A stretch of DNA of 64,000 nucleotides from CAINVV01 sp963663005 (GCA_963663005.2 CAXXHH010000010.1:248001-312000), one strand, 5' to 3'; positions 42,550 to 51,836 are shown, counted from the stretch's first letter. The notes: generated by a model not told the origin, from the sequence alone. A program made the numbers and translations.

Positions 42550-44478
42550 ATGAAATTCAGAACACTCCTGTTTGCCAGCATCTTGTCGGGCCTCATTTAT
42601 CACCACGAGCTCTTCGCCCAAAATACGGTCAAAATTCAATTTGACAGCAACAAAGAGGTCTCCGGACGCAAATTCGCCATCAAGGATATTTCTCCCGGAA
42701 TTCCATCCAACTGGGATGGTTTTAACTTCGTTGTGCTGGAACTCAAATCTACGACTCCGCAACGATTTCAGGTAGGATTCACAACCGAAACGGGTTACAA
42801 TGAACTGCGGGTGATGAGTTATTGTGCAAATGGCTGGAATAAACTGGCCATTCCGCTACGCTTTTACCGGGCCTTGCCGGATCCTGCCCTCGACCTTGCG
42901 GCTACATACAACCAGGCCAGATATACCGGATGGATCAATTTGGGGGGCAAACGCGGACCACTGAGAGGCATCGATTCAATCGGAATCCGAATGAATGCCC
43001 CAATCAATAATCCCATCATTGAACTTCGCTCCATTTCCTTATCCGTTGAAGATCCTGGAGATCAATATCTGGGTGATAAACCGGTTGTGGATGAATTTGG
43101 TCAGTGGAATCTGGGAGATTTTGAAGGAAAGATAAAGTCGGCCAGCCAGTTAAGAAAGGAATGGGATGCTGAGGATGCCGAAGTTGTGTCCACAAAAGAC
43201 TACAACTATTCCAAATTTGGCGGTTATCTTCAGTCGAAAGTCAAGGCCAGCGGATTCTTTCGGACTGAAAAAATCGATGGCAAGTGGTGGTTTGTCGATC
43301 CGGAAGGATATCTTTTCCTCTCTGTTGGTGTGGATTGTGTTAGTCCGGGAGGCGGCGGAAATGCACTAAATATCGACAAAAGAAGAAATATGTTCAAAGA
43401 GCTTCCGCCGGAAGGCATTGGGGCTAACCCGGCTCGACCAAATTCTGTTTCATTCGGCACCTGGAATCTTTTCAGGAGATATGGTGAAAGCTATCCGGAA
43501 AAATCAAAAGACCTGATTATTAAACGGATGGACAAATGGGGACTGAACACTATCTGCAATTGGTCGAGCCCCGAAGTAACTCAGCTAAACCGGAAAGCAT
43601 TTATGATGCAACTGCGGGGTGTGGGAATTGAGAATGGACTAATGGGTTTGCCTGATGTGTACGCCCCCGACTTTTCTTCAAAAGTGGATGCGGCAATCAA
43701 AGAGTTTGTCACGCCTTACCGGGAAAATCCTTGGGTCGTCGGCTATTTTACAGGCAACGAACCTTCCTGGCTTGGACAGGAAGAGAGGCTTTGCGGATTA
43801 ATTCTGGATGGAAAAGACAAGCCAATAAAAAGCGAGCTGAAGAAAGTATTGGCGAGTGGCGACACTCCCGAAAAGAGGCGACAATTTATTTTTACAACAT
43901 TCAGGATATTTCTGCAAACGGTCAACAAAACAGTCAAGCAATATGACCCGAATCACCTGAATCTGGGAATGCGTTTCGGACATGTTCCCGGAAAGGAAAT
44001 CCTGGCTATCTGCAAAGATATTTTCGATGTTTTCAGCTTTAACTGCTATGATCTCTTCCCAAAAACAGATTTCATGGATCAGATTCTGGATGGTACCGGC
44101 CTTCCAATGATCATCGGAGAGTACCATTTTGGAACTGTCGACAGAGGTATGGCTCAATCCCTTTGGCAGGTAAATTCACAAAAAGAAAGGGGAATAGCCT
44201 ACAGGTACTACACGGAGAGGGCTTATTCCCACCCTGGATTGATCGGAACGGCCTGGTTTCAATGGTGTGACCAGGATTTGACCGGTCGGCGTGATGGAGA
44301 GAACTACAATTGCGGACTGGTAGATGTCACCGACCGGCCATATCCGCAGCAGGTTCAGGCAATGAGCGAAACTGCCAGACAACTATTTAAAATTCACAAA
44401 GGTACCATCAAACCTACCGACGAAAAGCCGGTTAAACCTCGCGGACACGGTGCTATACCGGATTTGTGGGAAAAATAA
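42550..44478 (+). CDS. GH50-like (agarase-type) clan GH-A glycosidase
   Basis: 642 residues with the start at 42550, where the signal peptide (MKFRTLLFASILSG...FAQ) begins; an ATG at 42520 would translate part of the leader. An N-terminal carbohydrate-binding-like beta domain (about 20-170) precedes a TIM barrel from about 235, with WWFVDPEGYLFLSVGVD at its start. The acid/base is Glu404 in TGNEPSW and the nucleophile is Glu524 in IIGEYHFG, both in the positions of GH50 beta-agarases and relatives. Members of this broad family act on agar-type galactans, but many PUL homologues are uncharacterised, so agarose is not implied. It is divergent from the receptor gene, suggesting a shared control region. 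Confidence 0.75.
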   Translation: MKFRTLLFASILSGLIYHHELFAQNTVKIQFDSNKEVSGRKFAIKDISPGIPSNWDGFNFVVLELKSTTPQRFQVGFTTETGYNELRVMSYCANGWNKLAIPLRFYRALPDPALDLAATYNQARYTGWINLGGKRGPLRGIDSIGIRMNAPINNPIIELRSISLSVEDPGDQYLGDKPVVDEFGQWNLGDFEGKIKSASQLRKEWDAEDAEVVSTKDYNYSKFGGYLQSKVKASGFFRTEKIDGKWWFVDPEGYLFLSVGVDCVSPGGGGNALNIDKRRNMFKELPPEGIGANPARPNSVSFGTWNLFRRYGESYPEKSKDLIIKRMDKWGLNTICNWSSPEVTQLNRKAFMMQLRGVGIENGLMGLPDVYAPDFSSKVDAAIKEFVTPYRENPWVVGYFTGNEPSWLGQEERLCGLILDGKDKPIKSELKKVLASGDTPEKRRQFIFTTFRIFLQTVNKTVKQYDPNHLNLGMRFGHVPGKEILAICKDIFDVFSFNCYDLFPKTDFMDQILDGTGLPMIIGEYHFGTVDRGMAQSLWQVNSQKERGIAYRYYTERAYSHPGLIGTAWFQWCDQDLTGRRDGENYNCGLVDVTDRPYPQQVQAMSETARQLFKIHKGTIKPTDEKPVKPRGHGAIPDLWEK

Positions 44479-44512
44479 TCTAAATAATTACAACAAATAA
44501 AATGCATTCGTT

Positions 44513-45160
44513 ATGAGAAAAATTCTTTTGGTTGCTTTAGTGAGCGCATTGGTTACCAATTGTTTCGCACAGGGCAGAACTGTGGAGCTAAGTCATTATA
44601 TTTTTCCGGATTTTATAAAAGGAACCGTTCTGATGAAATCGGGGAAAAAGAATGTCGCGATGCTGAATTACAACTCGTTGACTGAGGAAATGATTTTTGA
44701 TAGCAACGGAAAACAATTGGCTATGGCAAAGCTTGAAGACGTCGATACCGTGTATGTAGATGATAGGGTATTCTTCCCCTTAGAAAACAAATTTGTGGAG
44801 GTCCTGCACCACAACAAATACGATTTATATGCAATCCATAAATGCAGTATCACGGATCCCGGTAAACCTGCTGCCTATGGAGGAACTTCCCAAACATCAT
44901 CCACAACGAGCATTTCCTCGATCTCTTCGGGCGGACAAATTTACAAACTGCAATTACCGGATGGCTTTAAGGCGAAACCGTACACAGATTATTGGCTAAA
45001 AAAAGACGGAAAATTGACGATGTGTGTCAGCCTGAAACAACTTACCAAACAATTTAGCGATAAATCGGATTTAGTGAAGAAATTTATCAAAGAGAACAAA
45101 ACAAAATTTGAAAATCCGGAAAGTCTGATCGAATTGATAAAATTTCTGGAACAGAATTGA
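44513..45160 (+). CDS. Secreted protein of unknown function
   Basis: 215 residues, signal peptide MRKILLVALVSALVTNCFAQ. The mature part is beta-rich up to about 120 (VLMKSGKKNVAMLNYNSLTEEM), followed by a Ser/Thr-rich linker (about 125-140) and a charged helical tail with KQFSDKSDLVKKF. Phrases such as GTVLMKSGKKNVAMLNYN resemble small secreted Bacteroidota proteins described only as hypothetical. I see no catalytic motif. It follows the GH50-like gene by 34 bases, so co-transcription is possible, and is separated from the redox operon by 119 bases with its own promoter. Confidence 0.6.
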   Translation: MRKILLVALVSALVTNCFAQGRTVELSHYIFPDFIKGTVLMKSGKKNVAMLNYNSLTEEMIFDSNGKQLAMAKLEDVDTVYVDDRVFFPLENKFVEVLHHNKYDLYAIHKCSITDPGKPAAYGGTSQTSSTTSISSISSGGQIYKLQLPDGFKAKPYTDYWLKKDGKLTMCVSLKQLTKQFSDKSDLVKKFIKENKTKFENPESLIELIKFLEQN

Positions 45161-45211
45161 GGTTATTTTCTGAAAATTAACATAGTAAGCCTAACATAGA
45201 ATACATCTAAC

Positions 45212-45241
45212 TTGTTTGATATATATATGTTTATATATTTG
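45212..45241 (+). promoter_or_regulatory. Bacteroidota-type promoter for the cytochrome-ferredoxin-NrfD operon
   Basis: TTG at 45212-45214 and TATATTTG at 45234-45241 are separated by 19 bases, fitting the -33 TTG / -7 TAnnTTTG promoter of the phylum's primary sigma factor. The start codon at 45280 follows 38 bases later. The region is A/T-rich, so chance occurrence is not excluded. Confidence 0.55.
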
Positions 45242-45279
45242 AAGTAATTCAAACTGTACTTCTAAACAAGAATTAGTGT

Positions 45280-45717
45280 ATGCCTTTACATCTGAAACGT
45301 CTTTTAATGACGGGAGTGGTGATTGTATGCCTGTTTCTGCTCCTAAAACACGCTCTAACCCCTGAATCGTTTGGTCAATACGGCCACTACCGGGGAAACT
45401 CCATGGCAGAAATTGCCGCTCTTCCTATCCATTATGTTGGTAATGCCGCATGCATCACCTGCCACGACTCCATCGTTACAGTGAAAAACGAGGGGTACCA
45501 CAGCGACATGACGTGCGAAAGTTGCCATGGGGCTGCCTATAAACACATCGAAAATCCCAAGACCGAGAAATTGGTTAAGCCCGACTCAAGGGAGTTCTGC
45601 GGGAAATGCCATTCGATCAATCCGGCGCGACCGGAAAAAGCAATTACCCAGCAAAATATCAAGGATCATCATCCGGAAGAAAAATGTGTTAAATGTCATA
45701 ACCCCCATCAGCCATGA
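45280..45717 (+). CDS. Membrane-anchored tetrahaem cytochrome c
   Basis: 145 residues. A single N-terminal hydrophobic segment (about 8-23) anchors or exports the protein, and four CXXCH haem-binding motifs follow at 58-62, 79-83, 107-111 and 136-140. Additional His residues (for instance H51, H74, H89, H130, H131) can give bis-His ligation. Size and spacing resemble small multihaem cytochromes of the NrfH/cytochrome c3 kind that hand electrons between a quinone-reactive membrane protein and periplasmic partners. Its stop overlaps the ferredoxin gene start by four bases, so it belongs to a three-gene operon with the 45714 and 46483 genes. Confidence 0.88.
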   Translation: MPLHLKRLLMTGVVIVCLFLLLKHALTPESFGQYGHYRGNSMAEIAALPIHYVGNAACITCHDSIVTVKNEGYHSDMTCESCHGAAYKHIENPKTEKLVKPDSREFCGKCHSINPARPEKAITQQNIKDHHPEEKCVKCHNPHQP

Positions 45718-46481
45718 CAACAAAAGAGACAAGCTTGTCCCGACGCAACTTCTTTAAGAATGCCGGGATTACGGCCGGTACGCTGGTGGTTGCCTCAACC
45801 CTCCCCTCGTTCAATGCCGTTCTGTTTGCGGCAGTGAAACGCAATACCAAAGGTCCATGGTACGGCATAGCCATCGATATAGAAAAATGTATCGGGTGTG
45901 GAACCTGTGCCAAAACATGCAAAATTGAAAACAATGTCCCACAGGAACCGTTCTTTTTCAGAAGCTGGGTCGAACAGTATACAATTCTCAAAAATGGGTC
46001 GCTCAAGGTAACATCGCCTAACGGCGGAATTGACGGATTTTCTCAATCCGTACCGGCCGATCAGATTGAAAAGACATTTTTCGTTCCGAAGATGTGCAAT
46101 CATTGTGCTAAATCCCCTTGCGTGCAGGTCTGTCCGGTGGGCGCCACCTACGAAACGGAAGAAGGAATCGTGCTGGTAGACGAAAAGTATTGTATTGGCT
46201 GCAAATACTGCGTTCAGGCTTGCCCCTACGGATGCAGGTACTTCCATCCCGAGAAACATGTAGTCGACAAATGTACCCTTTGCTTTCATCGGGTGAAAAA
46301 GGGTTTGAATCCTGCCTGTATGGACAACTGTCCGACGAAAGCCCGGATTTCAGGCGATTTGAATGACCCGGAAAGTGCTGTTTCAAAATTTATCCGCACC
46401 AAGAATGTGTATGTCCTTAAACCACATCTGAATACGGGAAGTAAATTATATTATAACGCATTAAATCAGGAGGTACGATAA
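45714..46481 (+). CDS. Four-cluster ferredoxin subunit of a CISM/NrfC-PsrB-type complex
   Basis: 255 residues with a twin-arginine N-terminus (SLSRRNFFKNAG), so it sits on the periplasmic side. Sixteen Cys are arranged in four groups, CIGCGTCAKTC, CNHCAKSPCVQVC, CIGCKYCVQAC and CTLCFHRVKKGLNPACMDNC, giving four [4Fe-4S] clusters as in DmsB, PsrB or NrfC. It would carry electrons between the tetrahaem cytochrome and the NrfD membrane subunit. It is followed one base later by NrfD. No molybdopterin or other catalytic subunit is found within the window, which separates this unit from ordinary reductases. Confidence 0.9.
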   Translation: MTTKETSLSRRNFFKNAGITAGTLVVASTLPSFNAVLFAAVKRNTKGPWYGIAIDIEKCIGCGTCAKTCKIENNVPQEPFFFRSWVEQYTILKNGSLKVTSPNGGIDGFSQSVPADQIEKTFFVPKMCNHCAKSPCVQVCPVGATYETEEGIVLVDEKYCIGCKYCVQACPYGCRYFHPEKHVVDKCTLCFHRVKKGLNPACMDNCPTKARISGDLNDPESAVSKFIRTKNVYVLKPHLNTGSKLYYNALNQEVR

Positions 46482-46482
46482 T

Positions 46483-47679
46483 ATGAATCCGGAATATGAA
46501 CACCTATATCAGGCGCTATCGAAGGTGGATGGATTTATCTATCCCAACGAAATAGAACTAAGCTGGTCAATATTGATCGTCTTATATCCTTTTATCACCG
46601 GACTGGTTGCCGGAGCCTTCATCCTGGCATCGCTCGAGCGTGTCTTTAACGTCAAATCGTTAAAACCAACTTACGTAATAGCCCTTTTAACCTCATTCGC
46701 ATTCCTGCTCGTAGCCACTATGCCATTGGTTTTTCACCTAGGTCAGCCATTAAGAGCCTGGGAGATAATGATCACACCTCATCTCACGTCTGCCATGGCC
46801 ATCTTTGGCTTTGTCTACCTCTGGTATCTGATGATTGTTTTGCTCCTTGAAATATGGTTTGATTACCGGTACGACCTGGTGCTTTGGGCAAGAGAATCCA
46901 CCGGGATAAAAAAATGGATGTACAAAGCCCTGGCTCTCGGCAGCGATGATATCTCTCCAAAGTCAGTGAAGCTGGACAGCAAACTTGGGTACATTGTTAC
47001 CGTGATTGGTATTCCTTCTGCATTTCTGCTGCACGGATACGTGGGATTTATCTTCGGTTCCATCAAAGCCAATCCGTGGTGGTCTACCGTGATGATGCCA
47101 ATCATCTTTCTTTTTTCAGCCATGGTATCGGGGATCGCGCTGGTGATGGTGCTCTACGTAGTCATCAATTATGTCCGCAAACAAAAAATTGATATGCTTT
47201 GCCTCGACACCATCGCGAAATACCTTTTTTACATCATCATCATCGACTTCACGATGGAGTCACTGGATCAAATCCACCGATTTTATGAGGCCGAAGAGTC
47301 TTTTGAGATCATTCAGTTGTTGATATCCGGTCACCTGAACTTCACGTTAATCATCATGCAGATTATAATCGGAATGTTTATTCCACTGGCGACTCTTGGA
47401 ATCTTGCAATTCTACAAACCGGCAGAAAAACTCCGGCAATACATCTATCTGGCAGTTGGTCTGCTTGTGCTCGTTGGTATTTTCTTTATGCGCTGGAATG
47501 TGGTAATCGGCGGACAGCTTTTCTCTAAGAGCTTCCTGGGATTCACCAGTTTCAAACTCTCACTTATTGGCTCGGAGGGGTTTCTGATGGCCAGCATCTG
47601 GCTTATTGTACCATTCTTTATTTTGACGTTTCTGCTCTGGCTTTTTCCTCCGTGGAAGAAGACTCATCTGGAACATTGA
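46483..47679 (+). CDS. NrfD/PsrC-like quinone-interacting membrane subunit
   Basis: 398 residues with about ten hydrophobic segments spread through the chain (first LSWSILIVLYPFITGLVAG, last SIWLIVPFFILTFLLWLFPPW). It matches the polysulfide reductase NrfD family (PF03916), which binds menaquinone in the membrane and passes or takes electrons from a four-cluster ferredoxin. The usual acidic and His residues around the quinone site are present in LERVF and FHLGQP near the N-terminus. With genes 45280 and 45714 it makes a cytochrome-ferredoxin-NrfD unit of the Qrc/NrfBCD kind; direction of electron flow cannot be read from the sequence. Confidence 0.88.
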   Translation: MNPEYEHLYQALSKVDGFIYPNEIELSWSILIVLYPFITGLVAGAFILASLERVFNVKSLKPTYVIALLTSFAFLLVATMPLVFHLGQPLRAWEIMITPHLTSAMAIFGFVYLWYLMIVLLLEIWFDYRYDLVLWARESTGIKKWMYKALALGSDDISPKSVKLDSKLGYIVTVIGIPSAFLLHGYVGFIFGSIKANPWWSTVMMPIIFLFSAMVSGIALVMVLYVVINYVRKQKIDMLCLDTIAKYLFYIIIIDFTMESLDQIHRFYEAEESFEIIQLLISGHLNFTLIIMQIIIGMFIPLATLGILQFYKPAEKLRQYIYLAVGLLVLVGIFFMRWNVVIGGQLFSKSFLGFTSFKLSLIGSEGFLMASIWLIVPFFILTFLLWLFPPWKKTHLEH

Positions 47680-47745
47680 GATAAAAGTAACTGAAGCGCT
47701 AAACGTCAGGACTTACTCAGACTCCTGACAACATGCACTCTACAT

Positions 47746-47776
47746 ACATTAAGACCACAAAGTGTTTTGTGCACTT
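47746..47776 (+). repeat. Small hairpin between NrfD and the DUF2339-like gene
   Basis: CAAAGTG and CACTTTG form a seven-pair stem around a TTTTGTG loop in the 134-base gap after NrfD. It could mark the end of the redox operon, but no T run follows, so termination is only a possibility. Confidence 0.4.
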
Positions 47777-47813
47777 TGCGGAAGTAAGTTACTGTTAACC
47801 AAATTGTACACGT

Positions 47814-49472
47814 ATGTCTGAAACGAAAATCACTCAGAAAGAGTTGTTGGATCGGATCAACTCGTTTGAAGAAAGAATCAACAAGCTCGAAGCCATCATC
47901 AGCGCCGGTTACAAAGTAGCAGGCACTGCTGGCACTGCTTCTCATCCACTTGCCTCCGAACAAACGGAGGAGTTTGCCAATCCGCTGTCCGAATCAAAGG
48001 TTTTTGAGCACGGTCTTGCCTGGATTGGGAGTGCCGTCCTCCTACTGGGAATGCTTTTTACCATGCTTTTTGTCAACAATGCCTTTGGCGGAATAGCTGC
48101 ATTTGTCCTGGGAATATCTGCCACAATCCTCACCTTCATTTTATCGGGATTCTTGCGGAAATCCCTTGCTTATATGGCATTTATGTTCACAATAAGTGCA
48201 CATTTGTTGCTATACTACACCCTCCTTAAACTTCATTTTTTCTCCGGCAATCAGGTTATTGAAAATACGTGGATCGTTCTAGTAATGCTGCTTGCCTCGA
48301 TCGGCTTTCTTCTCTTTAAAGCCGATGAAGGAAAATCGCAGCTAATGGCCTTCATTGCATACACGTTGCTTCTGTTTACTGCGCTGCTGGCCGATAGCAC
48401 ACAAGTTACCTTATCACTTTTCGTCATAGCCACTGCCACAATCATGTACCTTCAATATAAAAATGGATGGGACACCCTGCTGATCCTTTCCATTTTCATG
48501 GTCTATATTGGCCATAGCCTCTGGCTGATTGGCAATCCAATCATGGGACATCCGGTTGGCGCGGTTTCTGCCCCTCAAAACAACCTGTTTTACCTCTTCC
48601 TTTACGGCATCATCTATTCAGTGACGCCGTTTCTCAAGCAAAGAGCAAAAATGGGAATAGAGGTAAGCAACGCAGTAATTATCCTGAATAGCTTAGCCTT
48701 TTCTGTACTGTTGATGCTGATTGTGCTCACCTTCTACACCAAAAGCTATATCTTGATATTTCTGGGAATTTCAGTGCTTTGCCTGGCCTACGCCATCGTT
48801 CTGAATTACAAAATCACCAACCGGTTCGATTCCTTCTTCTATGTTAATCTGGGGTTTATGGCGTTAAGTATTGCCGTTTATGGCTATTCAGACCTACCGG
48901 GATCGTTCATCTTTCTAGCCTGGCAGAGCATGGTCGTCCTGGCTATAGCAATCTGGTTCAGATCCAATCTAATCGTATTGATGAATACCGCTCTCTATTC
49001 TGTGATCCTCGTCGCATACCTGGTCTCAACCAAACCAATAGACTCTTACAACATTTCCTTCACGTTGATCGCAATAGCTTCTGCCCGCATCCTTAACTGG
49101 CAACAAAACCGGTTGGAACTTAAAACAGATGCAATCAGAAATTTCTATCTTGTGATAACCTTTTTTGTGATGCTTTACACGCTCTACAATGCGGTTCCAA
49201 AAGATTATGTAACTATTTCCTGGGGATTGGCAGCCGTTGCCTACATGCTGATGAGTGCCATTCTCAGAAACGTAAAATACCGCTGGCTTGCCTTTTTAAC
49301 CCTGGTGGCAGCCGTATTTAACCTCTTCATATTTGACATTTCGAAGATGGGCGTCGGTTACAGAATCATTGCCTTCATATTTGTCGGTTTGACAATCCTG
49401 GGTGTTTCATTTTACTATACCAAGAAACTCAAAAGCAACAAAGATGAGGGATCGACGCAGTTAACGCATTAA
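47814..49472 (+). CDS. DUF2339-like polytopic membrane protein
   Basis: 552 residues. The first 50 form a predicted coiled coil (KELLDRINSFEERINKLEAII), followed by a short linker and a dense series of about 14-16 transmembrane helices to the C-terminus, ending with a charged Lys-rich tail. This layout (N-terminal coiled coil, then many helices) is that of DUF2339 proteins, whose function is not settled. It has a separate leader from the redox operon and converges with the chitosanase gene with seven bases between stops. No substrate-binding motif is visible. Confidence 0.7.
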   Translation: MSETKITQKELLDRINSFEERINKLEAIISAGYKVAGTAGTASHPLASEQTEEFANPLSESKVFEHGLAWIGSAVLLLGMLFTMLFVNNAFGGIAAFVLGISATILTFILSGFLRKSLAYMAFMFTISAHLLLYYTLLKLHFFSGNQVIENTWIVLVMLLASIGFLLFKADEGKSQLMAFIAYTLLLFTALLADSTQVTLSLFVIATATIMYLQYKNGWDTLLILSIFMVYIGHSLWLIGNPIMGHPVGAVSAPQNNLFYLFLYGIIYSVTPFLKQRAKMGIEVSNAVIILNSLAFSVLLMLIVLTFYTKSYILIFLGISVLCLAYAIVLNYKITNRFDSFFYVNLGFMALSIAVYGYSDLPGSFIFLAWQSMVVLAIAIWFRSNLIVLMNTALYSVILVAYLVSTKPIDSYNISFTLIAIASARILNWQQNRLELKTDAIRNFYLVITFFVMLYTLYNAVPKDYVTISWGLAAVAYMLMSAILRNVKYRWLAFLTLVAAVFNLFIFDISKMGVGYRIIAFIFVGLTILGVSFYYTKKLKSNKDEGSTQLTH

Positions 49473-49479
49473 GCACAAA

Positions 49480-50163
49480 TTATCCATAAACATCCACATC
49501 GTGGGCGCTGATCGGTAATATGTTCAGCCCCCAATTGTTTCGCGCTATTTCATTTTTTAGGCATTGTGTCCGATAAACAGTGTTTCGAAGCAGCTCGCTG
49601 CTGTGATTTGCCAACCAATTATGACGGGCATCGACATATTGCGTAATCCAGGTTTTTTCGTCGCCGCCGTTTTTGGGCGATAGCTCTGGAAATCGCTTGC
49701 GCAACCATTGCATGATACTGCCGCTTTGAATGAATGAGTCGTAAATAACAACTGCCGAAAGCGGCAGGGCGAAACCGTTGTCGTCCATCCACTGTATTGC
49801 CGGCTGGAAATAACGCAAATCGAAAAACTGATCCTGTACACGCTGCATCACCGGGTCTTTTGTCCCGGCATCCCTGAGTAATTGTTTAAAATGGGAGTCA
49901 CCATTCAGTGGCGTTGAACCGATCAATGTCAAATAGGGTCGCAGCGCATTGCTAAACAGACCGTTACTACTGACATACATTTCCAGTAATTCTTCAAGGT
50001 TGCCATATTCGGTAGTCTGAGAACGACCATAGGATATCTGTTTTTCGTGGTGCGGTCCATCGTCCATGACACTGATGGCTCCATATTTTCCACCGGCCGA
50101 GCCGGATTCGAAAGCATTGATTACTTGCTCGCAAATATGCTTTTGTTGAAGTGAAAGATTCAT
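49480..50163 (-). CDS. GH46 chitosanase-family hydrolase linked to sheath genes
   Basis: 227 residues without an obvious signal peptide. It matches chitosanase-type GH46 proteins (PF01374-related, lysozyme-like fold): an N-terminal catalytic Glu19 in AFESG, Asp34/Asp35 in VMDDG, then ISYGRSQTTEYGNLEEL, VIYDSFIQSG and NGGDEKTWITQYVDARH are family landmarks. The family cuts beta-1,4-glucosamine chains, and relatives with this fold can act on peptidoglycan. It starts 21 bases after the stop of sheath gene 2 on the same strand, so it is probably co-expressed. Lack of a secretion signal fits delivery or release by lysis, by the sheath system, or a cytoplasmic role. Confidence 0.85.
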   Translation of the reverse strand: MNLSLQQKHICEQVINAFESGSAGGKYGAISVMDDGPHHEKQISYGRSQTTEYGNLEELLEMYVSSNGLFSNALRPYLTLIGSTPLNGDSHFKQLLRDAGTKDPVMQRVQDQFFDLRYFQPAIQWMDDNGFALPLSAVVIYDSFIQSGSIMQWLRKRFPELSPKNGGDEKTWITQYVDARHNWLANHSSELLRNTVYRTQCLKNEIARNNWGLNILPISAHDVDVYG

Positions 50164-50184
50164 GGTAATCGTTTTTAGTGATAA

Positions 50185-51594
50185 TTAGTTCGCAATAACT
50201 GATTGTGATAAGGTCAGAACGATGAACTCTGCCGGACGCACTAAAGCCATTCCAATTTCAATAATCATATTTCCGTCCAGCACATCCTGCGCTGTCATGG
50301 TCACTCCCAAACCACATCGTACGAAGAAAGCTTCCTTGGGAGTTGCCCCTGCCAACGCTCCATCATGCCATTTCCTGGTAAGATAATTTTCTATCATCCC
50401 GCATACTTTTGCCCAGGTAGCTGCATTATTTTGTTCGAAAACTACCCAATTTGCAGATTTTTTTATTGACTCTTCGACCGTATTGAAAAAACGCCGAACA
50501 GGAATATATCTCCATTCATTGTCATTTCCGGCTAACGTTCGGGCGCCCCAAACAACGGTGCCTTTGCCGCTAAATGCACGAATGGCATTGATTGACTTGC
50601 CGGTATTTGTGTCAATATTTAAAATATCCTGATGTGTATTATCCAGATTTATTACCGGATTCATAACTCCGTTCAGACCCATATTTGCCGGTGCTTTCCA
50701 AACTCCCCGTTGTCTGTCCGTCGTGGCAAAGGCACCGGCAACGGCGCCGCTTGGTGGCAGAACAACAAAATGACTTTTCAATTCGGCCTTTGCTAAATTG
50801 TAAATAGCGGTATTCGAATTTCGCAGGGTATCAAGGGTTCCAATACCGCCTGGAAAATTCACTGTGACATTAGACTCGTCTTCTTTCAGGTAAAAATTTA
50901 TCGTTGTTTTGATGAACGGATAATAGGCACCGCCATATTTCAAAAAATCAGCACCAAAATATCCCCTGTTTGTAGTTAACGCACCGCTGTCGAGCACACC
51001 GTCTCCATTGTAAATATCGAAGATCGCAAACCGGTCGCCAAGCGTATTGCACTGAGCCAGAACCGCCCGAACGAGCGTGGAATAATCAGTTGCCAACAAT
51101 TTCACCGCTTCGGGAATGACAATCAATGTAGGTTCATCTTCCTTAGCCAGTCGATCCAAACCTGCCGATAATCCAACCATTAAATTCTGCAAGGACTTCG
51201 TATCACTGCACGTTCCAATGGATTGCGCCGATTGATAAGTTCCAGCCGAAATAATATAACACGATCCGCCACCGTTCTCAAAGAACATCATAACACTATA
51301 GTAGAGAATATGGCAAAGTGCTGGTTCTTTCATTGAAGCCTGGGAGAAGGCGCCTGATTTGTCAATCTTCACAGTTATCTCAATTGGATCCGCATGCGGA
51401 CCTCCGAACCAGGTTTTATACTCGGTCAGGGAAGAAATTTTAGTAGGAACCAGCGAAAGATCACCTGCCAGCGTCCTGGAGGCGTATTCCGTAAAGCCAA
51501 TAAACGCAGGAATAGCGGTCTCAACATCAGTTATGGAAGGGGTAAATGCTGAAATTTCTTCTATGTATACACCTGGAGTCTTGTATTTTGTCAT
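50185..51594 (-). CDS. Contractile-tail sheath protein, paralogue 2
   Basis: 469 residues. The N-terminus KTPGVYIEEISAF and the following TAIPAFIGFTEYA are the signature of phage-type tail sheath proteins (PF04984), and the C-terminal domain (about 380-469) contains KKSANWVVFEQNNAATW and IEIGMALVRPAEFIVLTLSQ, as in the sheath C-terminal domain that handshakes between rings. Sheath proteins polymerise around a tube and contract to inject it. Here no tube, baseplate, spike or ATPase gene is adjacent; only the paralogous sheath upstream and the chitosanase downstream are present. It is separated from paralogue 1 by about 240 bases. Confidence 0.92.
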   Translation of the reverse strand: MTKYKTPGVYIEEISAFTPSITDVETAIPAFIGFTEYASRTLAGDLSLVPTKISSLTEYKTWFGGPHADPIEITVKIDKSGAFSQASMKEPALCHILYYSVMMFFENGGGSCYIISAGTYQSAQSIGTCSDTKSLQNLMVGLSAGLDRLAKEDEPTLIVIPEAVKLLATDYSTLVRAVLAQCNTLGDRFAIFDIYNGDGVLDSGALTTNRGYFGADFLKYGGAYYPFIKTTINFYLKEDESNVTVNFPGGIGTLDTLRNSNTAIYNLAKAELKSHFVVLPPSGAVAGAFATTDRQRGVWKAPANMGLNGVMNPVINLDNTHQDILNIDTNTGKSINAIRAFSGKGTVVWGARTLAGNDNEWRYIPVRRFFNTVEESIKKSANWVVFEQNNAATWAKVCGMIENYLTRKWHDGALAGATPKEAFFVRCGLGVTMTAQDVLDGNMIIEIGMALVRPAEFIVLTLSQSVIAN

Positions 51595-51836
51595 AGTAAT
51601 AGTTTAAATAAGTTGAAGTCGGAGATCACACGGGAGCTGATCAGATTCAAACTCTTTCTGATAGTTAACAGATATGATGAGTTTGCGGGCATTCACGCGC
51701 CTTCCGGACTGATAATGACCCACCTGATCATCTTCTTATTTATACGGGATGAGGCAAAAAAGTTACCCCTGACGTGGCGGATTATCCCGGATATCGCAAG
51801 TTTATATGTTAAATTACATCCGGCGGTTCACGGGAT

